64,000 bases of DNA from Ancylobacter tetraedralis (GTDB lineage Bacteria; Pseudomonadota; Alphaproteobacteria; Rhizobiales; Xanthobacteraceae), in contig NZ_JACICD010000001.1 of NCBI RefSeq assembly GCF_014195655.1, positions 472,682 through 536,681 on the forward strand, written 5' to 3'. The position numbers and the translations under genes were made by a program. A model generated the notes under the pieces. It saw only the letters and a list, made by a program, of their open reading frames with translations. It did no database searches and had not been told where the DNA came from. This document shows positions 19,084 through 28,551 of this stretch, in pieces. Position 1 is the first letter of the stretch. Each line of letters opens with the position of its first letter.

Positions 19084-19533
19084 TCAGATATTGTACATCA
19101 GGTCCGCGTCGGGCGTGTTGGCGAAGACCACCATGTCGTGCAGCGTCATCCGGTCGAGAATGTCCGACATCGCGTCGCGCACCTTGGTCATGGTGATGCG
19201 CACCGCGCATGCCGGCAGATCCTCGCAGTCCTGGCAGGGCACATAGGCGCTCTTGGATGCGCACCCGATCGGTGCCAGCGGTCCGTCCAGCGTGCGGATG
19301 ATATGGCCGACGCGAATTTCGCGTGGCGTCTTGGCAAGGGCATAGCCGCCGCCCGGACCCTTCTTGGAGCGCAGCATGCCGGCATTGCGCAGTTCCAGCA
19401 GGATCGCGTCGAGAAACTTCTTGGGGATGTTGTTGGCGGTGGCGATCTCCTGGCCCATGGCGCTGCTGCCTGGTTCCAGCTTCGCCAGAAAGAGCATGGC
19501 CTTGAGGCCGTACTTTCCCTTGTTCGTCAGCAT
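19084..19533 (-). CDS. Rrf2 family transcriptional regulator
   Basis: The protein has 149 residues starting at ATG 19533. The winged HTH reads LTNKGKYGLKAMLFLAKLE, then NNIPKKFLDAILLELRNAG and SKKGPGGGYALAK, standard for Rrf2. Four cysteines follow in GCASKSAYVPCQDCEDLPAC. This is not the exact IscR or RirA spacing, but iron-sulfur or thiol sensing is possible. Family members control Fe-S, iron, nitrosative stress or sulfur metabolism. No Fe-S or cysteine genes lie nearby, so the target is unknown. It converges with gcdH across a 113-bp gap whose ends (GCGATGCCT at 18971, AGGCATCGC at 19048) can pair. Confidence 0.88.
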   Translation of the reverse strand: MLTNKGKYGLKAMLFLAKLEPGSSAMGQEIATANNIPKKFLDAILLELRNAGMLRSKKGPGGGYALAKTPREIRVGHIIRTLDGPLAPIGCASKSAYVPCQDCEDLPACAVRITMTKVRDAMSDILDRMTLHDMVVFANTPDADLMYNI

Positions 19534-19632
19534 GTCCGCCCACAATCCCGCGTAAGGCCGCAGTCAATCCACGGCCCTGATACGCTATATAGATGATAGA
19601 TGGGCAGTGATATTGCCAGTGCTGATTTTAGC

Positions 19633-19782
19633 TCAGCGCCCGACCTCGGCTGTCGTGGCCGCCGACGGCGCCGCGCTTTCGCTGGCGAAAGGATGCGCGA
19701 ACAGGATCGCGCCGAACACGATGGCATAGGCGAGCGCAAAGAGCAGCTTGTCGCGATACTGGCGGATGCTGGTCTGGCTCAT
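19633..19782 (-). CDS. Small single-span membrane protein, 49 residues
   Basis: On the minus strand an ATG at 19782 is preceded by GAGGAAGGGG at a usable distance and opens a 49-codon frame ending at TGA 19633. The translation starts MSQTSIRQYRDKLLFALAYA, continues with a hydrophobic stretch IVFGAILFAHPFA, and ends in an Ala/Thr tail. Third codon positions are strongly GC, as in real genes here, which argues against chance. A positively charged N-terminus and one membrane helix suggest an inner-membrane protein. I recognise no family. The upstream 40 bp are AT-rich and could hold a promoter. It lies between the Rrf2 and helicase genes. Confidence 0.55.
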   Translation of the reverse strand: MSQTSIRQYRDKLLFALAYAIVFGAILFAHPFASESAAPSAATTAEVGR

Positions 19783-19838
19783 GGGCGCCCCTTCCTCGGT
19801 GGCCCATAATCTATCAACAATATGGAATTAGTAAACCC

Positions 19839-21173
19839 TCAGCGCGGCTCGGTCGTCCCGATCCGGCCCGCCGCTTCGAAAGCGGTGGTGAAAGCGGCCA
19901 CGCGCCGGTCGATGCGGATATCGGACGCGCGCAGCGGCCGTGCCAGCGACAGGCCTTCCAGGGAGCGGGCGCGCGAGAGCGCGACATAGGCCTGCCCGGC
20001 CGCGAAGGTGCCGCTGTCGAAATCGATGCGGGCATCGTCCAGCGTCAGGCCCTGCGCCTTGTGCACCGTCACCGCCCAGGCCGGCACGAGCGGCAGCTGG
20101 GAATAGGTGCCGACCACCTTCGCCGCGATCTGCCCGGTCGCCTCGTCCCAGTCATAGCGGATGCGTTCCCAGCTGGTGCGCTCGATTTCGACGACGCCGG
20201 CCCCGTCCAGCCGCACGAAGGCGCGGTCGGGCGCGAGGCCGATAATGGTGCCGACCGAGCCGTTGACCCATTGCTTCTCGGGATCGTTGCGCACCGCCAT
20301 CACGCGCGCGCCAACCTTGAGCACCAGCGTCTCGGGAACCGGCAGACGGTCGGTGGCAAGATCAAACTCGCCCTCGCTCTTGCCCTCGAAGATGCGTCCC
20401 GCCTCCGCCAGACCTTCGAGGCCGCGCCGGTTATAGGCGTCGACGCGGGCATTGGTCGGCGCCAGCACGACCGGGACCCGCCCCGGCCGATGCTCGCGGA
20501 AGGAGGCGGCATTGATGGCGGCAACCGCGCGCTCCATCTGCCGGCCCATGCGCAGATCGGCCAGATGTGCCACGAACTCCTCGTCGGTCTGCCGGTAGAC
20601 CTGCGTGAACGGCAGGCGCGCCACCTCCACCTCGCGCAGCACGCGAGCGTCGAAGGCGAAGGGGCCCTCATAGCCGAGATGGCCGAGAATCTCGCGCTCG
20701 GCCGTGGGCACCACGGGCGGCAGCTGCAGGAAATCGCCGACCAGCACCACCTGCACGCCGCCGAACGGCGCGGGATCGCTGCGCGCGATGCGCAGGCAGC
20801 GGTCCACCGCATCGAGCACGTCGGCGCGCACCATCGACACCTCGTCGATGACGAGACGCTCCAGCTTCTTCATCAGGTTGCGCTTCGGCGAACGCGGCTT
20901 CACCTGATCGGGATCGACGAGGCGGGGTGGCAGGCCGAAGAAGGAATGGATGGTCTGCCCGCCAAGCTGCAGCGCGGCAACGCCGGTTGGGGCGAGGAAG
21001 GCCTGCCGCCCTCCGCCATGCCGCCGCAAGGCATGCAGGAAGGTGGTCTTGCCCGTGCCCGCGCCCCCCAGAACCATGATGAGCGGCGCCCCCTCGCGCA
21101 CAAGGGCGAGCGGAGCGGCGAAGGCCTCCTCCGACAGGGAGGGGCGAATCGTGGTGGCGGGCAGCGTGTTCAT
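19839..21173 (-). CDS. PIF1/RecD2-like superfamily 1 helicase
   Basis: The protein has 444 residues, starting at ATG 21173; an upstream extension overlapping the transporter gene is rejected. Motifs: Walker A VLGGAGTGKTTFLHAL (Lys42), AFLAPTGVAALQLGGQTIHSFF (motif Ia), LVIDEVSMV (Walker B), VVLVGDFLQLPPV (motif III), AVTVHKAQGLTLD and AYVALSRARSLEGL (motifs V/VI). These place it with PIF1-type 5'-3' DNA helicases, which unwind forked or structured DNA. It is smaller than RecD and lacks the RecD N-terminal domain. It is a lone gene on the minus strand, 65 bp from the EamA gene. Confidence 0.88.
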   Translation of the reverse strand: MNTLPATTIRPSLSEEAFAAPLALVREGAPLIMVLGGAGTGKTTFLHALRRHGGGRQAFLAPTGVAALQLGGQTIHSFFGLPPRLVDPDQVKPRSPKRNLMKKLERLVIDEVSMVRADVLDAVDRCLRIARSDPAPFGGVQVVLVGDFLQLPPVVPTAEREILGHLGYEGPFAFDARVLREVEVARLPFTQVYRQTDEEFVAHLADLRMGRQMERAVAAINAASFREHRPGRVPVVLAPTNARVDAYNRRGLEGLAEAGRIFEGKSEGEFDLATDRLPVPETLVLKVGARVMAVRNDPEKQWVNGSVGTIIGLAPDRAFVRLDGAGVVEIERTSWERIRYDWDEATGQIAAKVVGTYSQLPLVPAWAVTVHKAQGLTLDDARIDFDSGTFAAGQAYVALSRARSLEGLSLARPLRASDIRIDRRVAAFTTAFEAAGRIGTTEPR

Positions 21174-21241
21174 GGGCGCAATGGAGCACAGCCCGGCGCG
21201 GGGAGCCAATTCCGTGCCGCTTGCAATTGCGCGCCGCTCTG

Positions 21242-22084
21242 TCAGTGCAGCTTGATCAGCACGAGGCCGGCGACGATGAGGGCGGCGGAGACCAGTCGCT
21301 CCCGGCGCAGCGGCTCGTGCAGTACGACGACGGCGATCACGGCGGCGAACAGCACGCTGGATTCCCGCACCGCCGCGACGAGGCCGATCGGCGCCCGCGT
21401 CATGGCCCAGATGGAGATCCAGTAGGCCGCCAGCGACATTGCCCCGCCCGCGAATCCGGGCCCGATGAAGGAGAGCGCCGGCTTCAGCGCCCGCGGTCCC
21501 TTCCAGGCCAACCCGAAAATAGTGATGACCAGGCTGTCCATCACGAACAGCCAGGACGTGTACATATGCGGCGACGAGGCGCTGCGCGCGCCGAGCCCAT
21601 CCACCAGCGTATAGGCGGTGATGCTGACGCCGCAGGCGAGCGCCAGCCGCAGCGCCCGTCCGTCCAGCGCGGCAAGGCCCTTGCGGCGCCAAGCGATGGC
21701 GAGGATGCCGAGCGCCAGCACCACCACGCCGAGAAAACCCTGCGCGTCGATCGCCTCGCCGACCAGCGTCACCGACAGGAGGGTGGTGAGCAGCGGCGCG
21801 CTACCGCGGGCCAGCGGATAGACCAGCCCCATGTCGGCCAGCCGGTAGGCCCCGCTGAGCGTGAGGTAATAGACGAGGTGGATGAGGATCGAGGCGATGA
21901 TCCACGGCCACAGATGCGGCTCCGGCGGCCCGAGCCACAGCGCCACCGGCAGGGCGATGAGGCCGCAGGCGGCATTCACCAGCACGACGGCGATGAAGGG
22001 ATCGAGCCGGATCTTGAGAATGGCGTTCCAGCCGGCATGCATCGCGGCGGCGGCGATCACCGCGAGGAAGACACTGAGGTCCAT
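21242..22084 (-). CDS. EamA/DMT family transporter, paralogue A
   Basis: The protein has 280 residues and about ten membrane helices in two five-helix EamA repeats, beginning FLAVIAAAAMHAGWNAILKI and ending in LVSAALIVAGLVLIKLH. It belongs to the drug/metabolite transporter superfamily, whose members mostly export amino acids or metabolites; the substrate is unknown. It is clearly related to the next gene upstream over its whole length (shared AAMxAxWNxILKIxLDPF start, APIGLVxAVRESSVLF, LIKLH end), indicating a tandem duplication. No strong ribosome site is seen before ATG 22084. Confidence 0.88.
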   Translation of the reverse strand: MDLSVFLAVIAAAAMHAGWNAILKIRLDPFIAVVLVNAACGLIALPVALWLGPPEPHLWPWIIASILIHLVYYLTLSGAYRLADMGLVYPLARGSAPLLTTLLSVTLVGEAIDAQGFLGVVVLALGILAIAWRRKGLAALDGRALRLALACGVSITAYTLVDGLGARSASSPHMYTSWLFVMDSLVITIFGLAWKGPRALKPALSFIGPGFAGGAMSLAAYWISIWAMTRAPIGLVAAVRESSVLFAAVIAVVVLHEPLRRERLVSAALIVAGLVLIKLH

Positions 22085-22167
22085 GGAACTGCCATTGCCG
22101 GGAGAACAGAGCGCGCTCTATCTGATTCCGCCGGCCCTGCCGAGAACCGTCCGCGCGGTCGCCGGCT

Positions 22168-23007
22168 TCAGTGCAGCTTGATGAGGGTGAGGCCGCCGAT
22201 CACCATGAAGGCGCCGATGATCCGGTCGGTGCGCAAGGGTTCGCGCAGGATCGCGACCGACATGATGGCGCCGAACAGCACGCTGGATTCGCGCACCGCC
22301 GTCACGAGGCCGATCGGCGCCTGCGTCATCGCCCAGACCGAGAGCCAGTAGCTGACGAACAGCATGGCACCGCCCAATAGTCCGAGCGGCAGGAAGCCGA
22401 CCATGGGCGCCATGGAGCGGGGACCCTTCCAGGCGAGCACGACGAGCGCGATCACCACCGCGTCGCAGACGAACAGCCAGGTCGTGTAGGCATTGGCCGA
22501 GCCGGAAATGCGCGCCGCCGTGCCGTCGATCACCGTGAAGGCGGTGACGGCGATGCCTGAGCCCAGCGCCAGCAGCAGCGCGCGGCCCTCCATCATGCGG
22601 CCGAAGGCCTCGCGCGCCATGGTGAGGATGGCGAGCGCCAGCAGCACGATGCCGATGACGCCGATCAGCCCGATCGGCTCGCTCAGCACCAGGATCGAGA
22701 CCAGCGCGGTGAGCAGCAGCGCGCTGCCGCGCGCCACGGGGTAGGTGAGCCCGAGATCGGCCCGCGAATAGGCGCCGATGAGGAAGGCGTAGTAGCTCAG
22801 GTGCGCCACCACAGAGCCGCCGATCCACGGCCACAGAGCCCGGTCGGGCGGGCCGATCCACAGCGCGAAGGGCAGCGCCGATGCGCCGGCGCCGAGGCCC
22901 ACCAGCACCAGCGCGCGGAACGGATCCAGCTTGATCTTGAGGATGATGTTCCACGCGGCCTGCATGGCGGCCGACAGGAGAACGACCAGGAAAACGGCGA
23001 GATCCAT
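22168..23007 (-). CDS. EamA/DMT family transporter, paralogue B
   Basis: The protein has 279 residues and is colinear with paralogue A (280 residues), which starts 83 bp downstream. Shared blocks include IILKIKLDPFRALV, YPVARGSALLLTALVS, MTQAPIGLVTAVRESSVLFG, LREPLRTDRIIGA and the terminal LTLIKLH. About ten membrane helices are expected. The pair may be two homodimeric exporters or a heterodimer. The substrate cannot be told. It is separated from the aldehyde dehydrogenase gene by a 127-bp gap with a GC hairpin. Confidence 0.88.
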   Translation of the reverse strand: MDLAVFLVVLLSAAMQAAWNIILKIKLDPFRALVLVGLGAGASALPFALWIGPPDRALWPWIGGSVVAHLSYYAFLIGAYSRADLGLTYPVARGSALLLTALVSILVLSEPIGLIGVIGIVLLALAILTMAREAFGRMMEGRALLLALGSGIAVTAFTVIDGTAARISGSANAYTTWLFVCDAVVIALVVLAWKGPRSMAPMVGFLPLGLLGGAMLFVSYWLSVWAMTQAPIGLVTAVRESSVLFGAIMSVAILREPLRTDRIIGAFMVIGGLTLIKLH

Positions 23008-23078
23008 GGGGAGGCCGGCGCGCGAGGGAAACCGTTATCTTGGTACCTCATTCCGCACCGGCCGCCGAGCCGGTTCCC

Positions 23079-23111
23079 CCGGCCCCGGCGCGTTTTTTAC
23101 GCCAGGGCCGG
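23079..23111. repeat. GC-rich inverted repeat with T-rich loop
   Basis: CCGGCCCCGGCG (23079-23090) pairs with CGCCAGGGCCGG (23100-23111) with one mismatch around a 9-nt loop containing six T (plus strand). It lies just past the stop of the aldehyde dehydrogenase gene and before paralogue B. The T run is in the loop, not after the stem, so it is not a canonical terminator on either strand. It may still stop or protect the upstream mRNA. Confidence 0.5.
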
Positions 23112-23134
23112 GATATGTCAGGGCCTGTCGTCGA

Positions 23135-24625
23135 TCACAGGCCGAGTTCGGTGACGAACTTGGTGTTCACATAGGCCTCGATGGCCTCGATGCCGCCTTC
23201 CGAGCCGTAGCCGGAATCCTTCATGCCGCCGAAAGGGGTCTCGGGCAAAGCGAGGCCGTGATGGTTGATCGACACCATGCCGCTCTCGACGCGGCGGGCG
23301 AACTCGTCGGCGCGTTTGGCGGAGGTGGTGTAGGCATAGGCGGCGAGCCCGTAGGGCAGCCGGTTGGCCTCGGCGATGACCGCTTCGGTGGAGGTGAAGG
23401 ACTGGATCGGCACGATCGGGCCGAACGGTTCCTCGTTGAGGATGCGCGCATCCGCCGGCAGGTCGGTCAGCACGGTGGGCTGGAAGAAATAGCCCTTGTT
23501 GCCGATGCGCGCGCCCCCGGCGCGCAGCGTGGCGCCCTGGGCGAGGGCGTCGGCGGTGAAGCCTTCCATCGCCTCGACGCGGCGGGCATTGGCGAGCGGG
23601 CCCATGCGGACATCCGCGTCAAGGCCGCTGCCGACCTTCACCTTGTTCACGGCCTCCGTGAAGCCGTCGACGAAGCGGGCATAGAGGTCCTCATGCACGA
23701 GAAAGCGGGTCGGCGAGACGCAGACCTGCCCGGCATTGCGGAACTTGGCACCCGACAGCATCTTCACCGCGTGGTCGAGGTCGGCGTCCTCGAACACCAC
23801 GGCCGGCGCGTGCCCGCCCAGCTCCATGGTGACGCGCTTCATGTGCAGCCCGGCCAGCGCGGCGAGCTGCTTGCCCACCACGGTCGAGCCGGTGAAGGTG
23901 ATCTTCTTCACGATCGGGTGCGGGATGAGGTAGGCGGAAATCTCCGCCGGCACGCCGAACACCAGATTGATCACGCCCTTGGGCAGGCCGGCATCCTCAT
24001 AGGCCTTGACCAGCGCGGCGCAGCTGGCCGGGGTCTCTTCCGGGCCTTTCAGGATGATCGAGCAGCCGGCGGCCAGCGCGGCGGAAATCTTGCGCACCGC
24101 CTGGTTGATCGGGAAGTTCCACGGCGTGAAGGCGGCGACGACGCCCACCGGCTCCTTGTGCACCACCTGCTGCACGCCGGCCGCGCGGGCCGGGATCACG
24201 CGGCCATAGAGTCGGCGCGCCTCTTCCGCGAACCAGTCGATGATGTCGGCCGCCGCATTGGTCTCGAGGCGAGCCTCGACCAGCGGCTTGCCCTGCTCCA
24301 GCGTCATGAGGGTGGCGATGGTGTCCGCGCGCTCGCGCAGGATCTCGGCCGCCTTGCGCATCAGCTTGTAGCGCTCGTGCGGGACGACATGGCGCCACGT
24401 CGCGAAGCCCTTTTCGGCGGCGGTGAGCGCGGCGTCGAGGTCGGCCCGGCTGGCATGGGCCAGGGTGCCGATCACTTCCTCCGTGGCCGGATTGACGATG
24501 GGCTCGTGCGCCCGCGTGCCGTCATGACCGCGGCCCTCGCGCCACTCGCCATCGATGAACAGGAGGACGTCGGGATAGTTCACGGGGGCGGTGCTGGCGG
24601 CGGTGCTGGAGGAAGCGGTACTCAT
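23135..24625 (-). CDS. gabD: NAD(P)-dependent succinate-semialdehyde dehydrogenase family protein
   Basis: This 496-residue ALDH starts at ATG 24625 with AGAGG upstream; the longer open frame runs over the ftsK end. Landmarks: PWNFPINQAVRKISAALAAG, TFTGSTVVGKQLA, the catalytic-base region VTMELGGHAPAVVFEDAD, the nucleophile Cys in FRNAGQVCVSPTRFLVHE, and NEEPFGPIVPIQSF. The sequence resembles GabD, which oxidises succinate semialdehyde to succinate in GABA breakdown, but related enzymes use glutarate semialdehyde (lysine route), which would suit the nearby gcdH. No gabT is adjacent. The substrate is not fixed by sequence. Confidence 0.85.
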   Translation of the reverse strand: MSTASSSTAASTAPVNYPDVLLFIDGEWREGRGHDGTRAHEPIVNPATEEVIGTLAHASRADLDAALTAAEKGFATWRHVVPHERYKLMRKAAEILRERADTIATLMTLEQGKPLVEARLETNAAADIIDWFAEEARRLYGRVIPARAAGVQQVVHKEPVGVVAAFTPWNFPINQAVRKISAALAAGCSIILKGPEETPASCAALVKAYEDAGLPKGVINLVFGVPAEISAYLIPHPIVKKITFTGSTVVGKQLAALAGLHMKRVTMELGGHAPAVVFEDADLDHAVKMLSGAKFRNAGQVCVSPTRFLVHEDLYARFVDGFTEAVNKVKVGSGLDADVRMGPLANARRVEAMEGFTADALAQGATLRAGGARIGNKGYFFQPTVLTDLPADARILNEEPFGPIVPIQSFTSTEAVIAEANRLPYGLAAYAYTTSAKRADEFARRVESGMVSINHHGLALPETPFGGMKDSGYGSEGGIEAIEAYVNTKFVTELGL

Positions 24626-24745
24626 GGCGGACCTCTGGAGGCTGGCGCGGCGAATGCCGGGAGGGGGAAGGTGGCACACACCTAATCCTCCTCCCGGCCC
24701 GGCGAAAGAGGCTGCGCTGCAACATCGCTGTGCGCCAGAACGCAG

Positions 24746-24774
24746 AACGGGCGGGACCGATGGCCCCGCCCGTT
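24746..24774 (-). terminator. Perfect hairpin past the ftsK-like gene
   Basis: AACGGGCGGG (24746-24755) and CCCGCCCGTT (24765-24774) form a perfect 10-bp stem with a 9-nt loop, 27 bp after the stop at 24801. The following minus-strand bases are CTGCGTTCTGG, so there is no real T tract. It is a likely but non-canonical transcript end. Confidence 0.5.
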
Positions 24775-24800
24775 GATGGAAAGCCACGTGGTGGCGGATG

Positions 24801-27800
24801 TCAGCGCGCGTCGCGCAGGATCTCGCGCTTGCCGGCATGGTTGGCCGGGCCGACGATGCCCTCGTTCTCCATCCGCTCCATGATCGAGGCGGCGCGGTTG
24901 TAGCCGATCTGCAGCCGGCGCTGGATGTAGGAGGTGGACGCCTTCCTGTCGCGCAGGACCACGGCCACCGCCTGATCGTAGCTGTCGCCGGATTCCTCGC
25001 CCATCGCGCTCTTGTCGAACACGGCGGCGTCGTCGGGAATCGGGGTCGCCTCGTCGTCTTCCTCCGCCGTGACCTCGTCGAGATATTCCGGCCGGGCTTG
25101 CGATTTCAGGTGCTCGACGACGCGCTCGACCTCCTGGTCGGACACGAAGGGGCCGTGCACGCGCGAGATGCGCCCGCCGCCGGCCATGTAGAGCATGTCG
25201 CCCTGGCCGAGCAGCTGCTCGGCACCCATCTCGCCGAGAATGGTGCGCGAATCGATCTTGCTCGTGACCTGGAAGGAGATGCGGGTCGGGAAATTCGCCT
25301 TGATCGTGCCGGTGATGACATCGACGCTCGGGCGCTGCGTGGCCATGATGAGGTGGATGCCGGCGGCGCGGGCCATCTGCGCGAGACGCTGGATGGCGCC
25401 CTCGATGTCCTTGCCGGCCACCATCATCAGGTCGGCCATCTCGTCCACCACGATGACGATATAGGGAAGGGCGGAGAGATCCATGATCTCCTCCTCTTCC
25501 TCGATCAGCCCGGTCTCGCGGTCGAAGCCCTTCTGCACGGTGCGGGTGATGATCTCGCCCTTGGCCGCGGCCTCCGCCACGCGGGCATTGAAGCCATCGA
25601 TATTGCGCACGCCGAGGCGGCTCATCTTCTTGTAGCGCTCCTCCATCTCGCGCACCGCCCATTTGAGGGCGACGATCGCCTTCTTGGGGTCGGTCACGAC
25701 AGGGGTGAGGAGGTGGGGGATACCCTCATAGACCGAGAGTTCCAGCATTTTCGGATCGATCATGATCAGCCGGCACTGCTCCGGCTTGTGCCGGTAGAGC
25801 AGGCTCAGGATCATGGTGTTGATGGCGACCGACTTGCCCGAGCCGGTCGTGCCGGCGACGAGCAAATGCGGCATGCGGGCGAGGTCGACGATGACCGGCT
25901 CGCCGCCAATGGTCTTGCCCAGCCCGATGCCGAGCTTGGCCTTGGCCGCCTCGAACTCATGGCTTGCCAGCATCTCGCGCAGCCACACCGTCTCGCGCCG
26001 CTGGTTGGGCAGCTCGATGCCGATGACGTTGCGCCCTTCCACGACCGCGACGCGGGCGGAGATGGCGCTCATCGAGCGGGCAATGTCGGCGGAAAGGCCG
26101 ATGACGCGGCTGGACTTGATGCCGGGGGCCGGCTCCAGCTCATACAGCGTCACCACCGGGCCGGGATTGGCATCGATGATCTCGCCGCGCACGCCGAAGT
26201 CATGCAGTACCTGCTGCAGCTTGACGGAGTTGCGATCGAGGAATTCCTCGGAGAGTTCATAGTCCGGCTCATGCGCCGGCGGCTCGGTGAGCAGGTCGAG
26301 CGGGGGCAGTTCGTAGCCCATGTCCTCGGACGGCACGAGACGCGGCGTGGGACGTGGGGCAACGGGCGCGGCGGCAACCGCCGGCGAGGCGGTGGCAGGT
26401 GCGGCGGCGGACGGAGCGACAGCGGTACGCGCGGGCTCGGCCACGGGGACGGCAACCATGCCGAAGACCGGCCAGCAGAACGAGACTTCCGCCGGCGTCA
26501 CCGTGTAGCCGCCGAACGCCGCCGGCCCGGCCGGCAGCAGCGCTGCCGTATCCTCGGCCATGGCAGCCTCGGCGTCGGCGAGACTCTCGTCATCCGAGAA
26601 CGCGTCGTCTGCCGCAGTCAGTTCCGCAACGGTCCGTTCCGCAACAGCTTCGGCCTCGTCGTCCGCCGCGTCGAAATCGTCGAAGGCTTCCGGATCCTCG
26701 CCATCATCGTCATAGCCGAGATCGTCATCCTCGGCATCGGCATCGGCAACGCCATCCTCGGCCTCATCGGCGTCGATATCGATCTCCTCCGCCGCGAACG
26801 CGTCGTTGGCGACCACGAAGGTCTCGTCCGGCAACCATTCCGGCGTCTCGTCCTGCTGCGAGGGCAGGACCGGGGGAACATCCCAGCCGAGCTGGATCAT
26901 GCCGGCGATCTGGCGGATGGAACTTGGCGCGGCGTCGCGGGCGACCGGCACGGCCACCGTGGCCGGCACGACCCCGTCGGCCATCCATTCCAGCGACGCA
27001 TCCACGGACACCGGTGCCGGCGTGGCAATGGCCGCCGGTGCCAGCGGGCCCTGAAAGCTGGTCGGCTGGGAGAGGGGGGTGGTCGAGAGCGGAGCCTGGG
27101 AAGGGACGGTCCGGGTGATGACGGGCGACGGGGCGGGCTGGACGACCGGGCCGTACGACACGGGAGCCGCGACAACGGCGCTCTCGACGACCGTGCTCGC
27201 GCCGGCCGTGCTTTCGCGGGAGGGCGCGGGTGCCGCGATATCTGCCGCCGCGGCGCCCGGGGCGGGGTGCTGCGTGTCGGTGTCGGCGGGCTTCTCACCA
27301 CGCGCGGCTTCCTGCGCGGCGCGGGCCTTGCGCAGTTCGGCGGCGATGATCGGCTGCTGAGGGCCGGCGCCCAGCGGCGGCTTGCGCGGCGGCACGCGCA
27401 GCACGGGCGTCTGCGAGGCGCGCGGCGGCACCAGAGCGGTGGTGGCATTGATGGTCGCCGCCTCGGAGGCCGCCGGCCGTTCCTGCCGCTCCATCTCCTC
27501 GGGTGCCTTGCGCAGCAGGTAGTCCGGCGTGCGGGTGAAGCGCGTGTTCGGGGGCATGGAGAAGGGCTGCAGCCAGCTGGGAATCACCACACGCCCGCTG
27601 GGCGCGGCAACCGATGGGCTCCCCGGCTGGGGGGCTTGCCTGGGGGCCTGCTTGCTGCCCTTGGGCGCCGGTGGCGGCAAAGGCTGCGGGTTGGCCCGCG
27701 AAAATCGGTGCGTGGACACCGGCGCCCGATCCGCGGTCTTGCCGGAAGAGGGAAACTCGCTGGAATCGCTGGGACGCACGGGAGCACGCATGGGACGCCG

Positions 27801-27857
27801 AAACCTTTGCCGCTGATACCTTCGAGGGCGCTCCGGAAGCGAACCGGGGCGCGCCAT
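24801..27857 (-). CDS. ftsK: FtsK/SpoIIIE-type DNA translocase without N-terminal membrane domain
   Basis: The protein has 1018 residues, starting at ATG 27857 with AGGAG 8 nt upstream. The C-terminal 500 residues are a full motor: alpha domain, Walker [19 protein letters not shown] (Lys675), [37 protein letters not shown], and a gamma winged-helix end ([21 protein letters not shown]) for KOPS/DNA binding. The first 500 residues are Pro/Ala-rich with a strongly acidic stretch (many Asp/Glu near residues 330-410). No hydrophobic segment long enough for the usual four membrane helices is seen. It may be a second, soluble translocase. Function in chromosome segregation is inferred. Confidence 0.88.
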   Translation of the reverse strand: MARPGSLPERPRRYQRQRFRRPMRAPVRPSDSSEFPSSGKTADRAPVSTHRFSRANPQPLPPPAPKGSKQAPRQAPQPGSPSVAAPSGRVVIPSWLQPFSMPPNTRFTRTPDYLLRKAPEEMERQERPAASEAATINATTALVPPRASQTPVLRVPPRKPPLGAGPQQPIIAAELRKARAAQEAARGEKPADTDTQHPAPGAAAADIAAPAPSRESTAGASTVVESAVVAAPVSYGPVVQPAPSPVITRTVPSQAPLSTTPLSQPTSFQGPLAPAAIATPAPVSVDASLEWMADGVVPATVAVPVARDAAPSSIRQIAGMIQLGWDVPPVLPSQQDETPEWLPDETFVVANDAFAAEEIDIDADEAEDGVADADAEDDDLGYDDDGEDPEAFDDFDAADDEAEAVAERTVAELTAADDAFSDDESLADAEAAMAEDTAALLPAGPAAFGGYTVTPAEVSFCWPVFGMVAVPVAEPARTAVAPSAAAPATASPAVAAAPVAPRPTPRLVPSEDMGYELPPLDLLTEPPAHEPDYELSEEFLDRNSVKLQQVLHDFGVRGEIIDANPGPVVTLYELEPAPGIKSSRVIGLSADIARSMSAISARVAVVEGRNVIGIELPNQRRETVWLREMLASHEFEAAKAKLGIGLGKTIGGEPVIVDLARMPHLLVAGTTGSGKSVAINTMILSLLYRHKPEQCRLIMIDPKMLELSVYEGIPHLLTPVVTDPKKAIVALKWAVREMEERYKKMSRLGVRNIDGFNARVAEAAAKGEIITRTVQKGFDRETGLIEEEEEIMDLSALPYIVIVVDEMADLMMVAGKDIEGAIQRLAQMARAAGIHLIMATQRPSVDVITGTIKANFPTRISFQVTSKIDSRTILGEMGAEQLLGQGDMLYMAGGGRISRVHGPFVSDQEVERVVEHLKSQARPEYLDEVTAEEDDEATPIPDDAAVFDKSAMGEESGDSYDQAVAVVLRDRKASTSYIQRRLQIGYNRAASIMERMENEGIVGPANHAGKREILRDAR

Positions 27858-27972
27858 TTGGCTGGCTCCTATGGTTAGGAGCACAGCGTTAATGAAGGGT
27901 TTGAAACGGGCGGTTTTCCCGGGCTGTGGCCTTTGCGTGACGCTGGGGCGCCGGCGACGCGGCGGCGCCTTT

Positions 27973-28293
27973 TCAGCCCGGCAGGCCAAGCGTGGCGCGG
28001 ATTTCCGGCGCCATCAGCCCGTGCGTCTCCGGATGCTTCATCATGTAGCGGCCAAACACCGAACAGCGCGGAATGACCGACAGGCCGCGCTCGCGCGCAC
28101 TGGCGAGCCCCGCTTCCACCAGCCGCGTCGCAAGGCCGCGCCCGCCGAGTTCCGGTGGCACCTCGGTATGGGTGAAGATGATGTGATCGGGCGCCAGAAT
28201 ATACTGGGCGATGGCGAGATGGCCGTCCTGCTCGATTTCGAATCGGTCGGCACCGCGGTTGTCGCGGACCGGAACTTCACCATTCATGCTCAT
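27973..28293 (-). CDS. GNAT-like N-acetyltransferase, YjdJ type
   Basis: This short protein of 106 residues starts at ATG 28293 with AAGGAG 8 nt upstream. It has a compact GNAT core: [38 protein letters not shown] (acetyl-CoA pyrophosphate loop, here GGRGLA) and [15 protein letters not shown]. It lacks the N-terminal strands of full GNATs, which is normal for this COG2388 group. The acceptor is unknown. It sits alone between ftsK and the divergent nitroreductase gene. Confidence 0.85.
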   Translation of the reverse strand: MSMNGEVPVRDNRGADRFEIEQDGHLAIAQYILAPDHIIFTHTEVPPELGGRGLATRLVEAGLASARERGLSVIPRCSVFGRYMMKHPETHGLMAPEIRATLGLPG

Positions 28294-28551
28294 GTCGTGC
28301 TCCTTGGGGCGGCCTCTGATTATCGCTGCCGCACGAGTCGGCGGCGGCTGCCGTGGGATATTGTCGACCAATTCGGCCGTGGAGTCGCCCCCTGCCCATG
28401 GCATGGGCGCATTTCCCGACGGTACCTGTTATCTGGGGCGCGTGCGGGGTGGTTGGTAGGCATCGCGGAGCGTGGAACGTCGCGCCGGTTGCGCGCCGCC
28501 GTCGCCCGCAGGCAAACAAGCCGCGCCGCGCTGTTGCAGGAAGGATTGCCC

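Noticed and set aside
19084..19533. IscR or RirA identity for the Rrf2 regulator
   Set aside because: Cysteine spacing (C-x8-C-x2-C-x5-C) differs from both, and no Fe-S or iron genes are adjacent.
23079..23111. Canonical rho-independent terminator with six T
   Set aside because: The T run is in the loop, not after the stem, on both strands, so it is listed only as an inverted repeat.
24798..27878. 1026-codon plus-strand frame opposite the ftsK-like gene
   Set aside because: The translation is His/Arg/Gly-rich without family motifs; the minus strand carries an intact FtsK motor.
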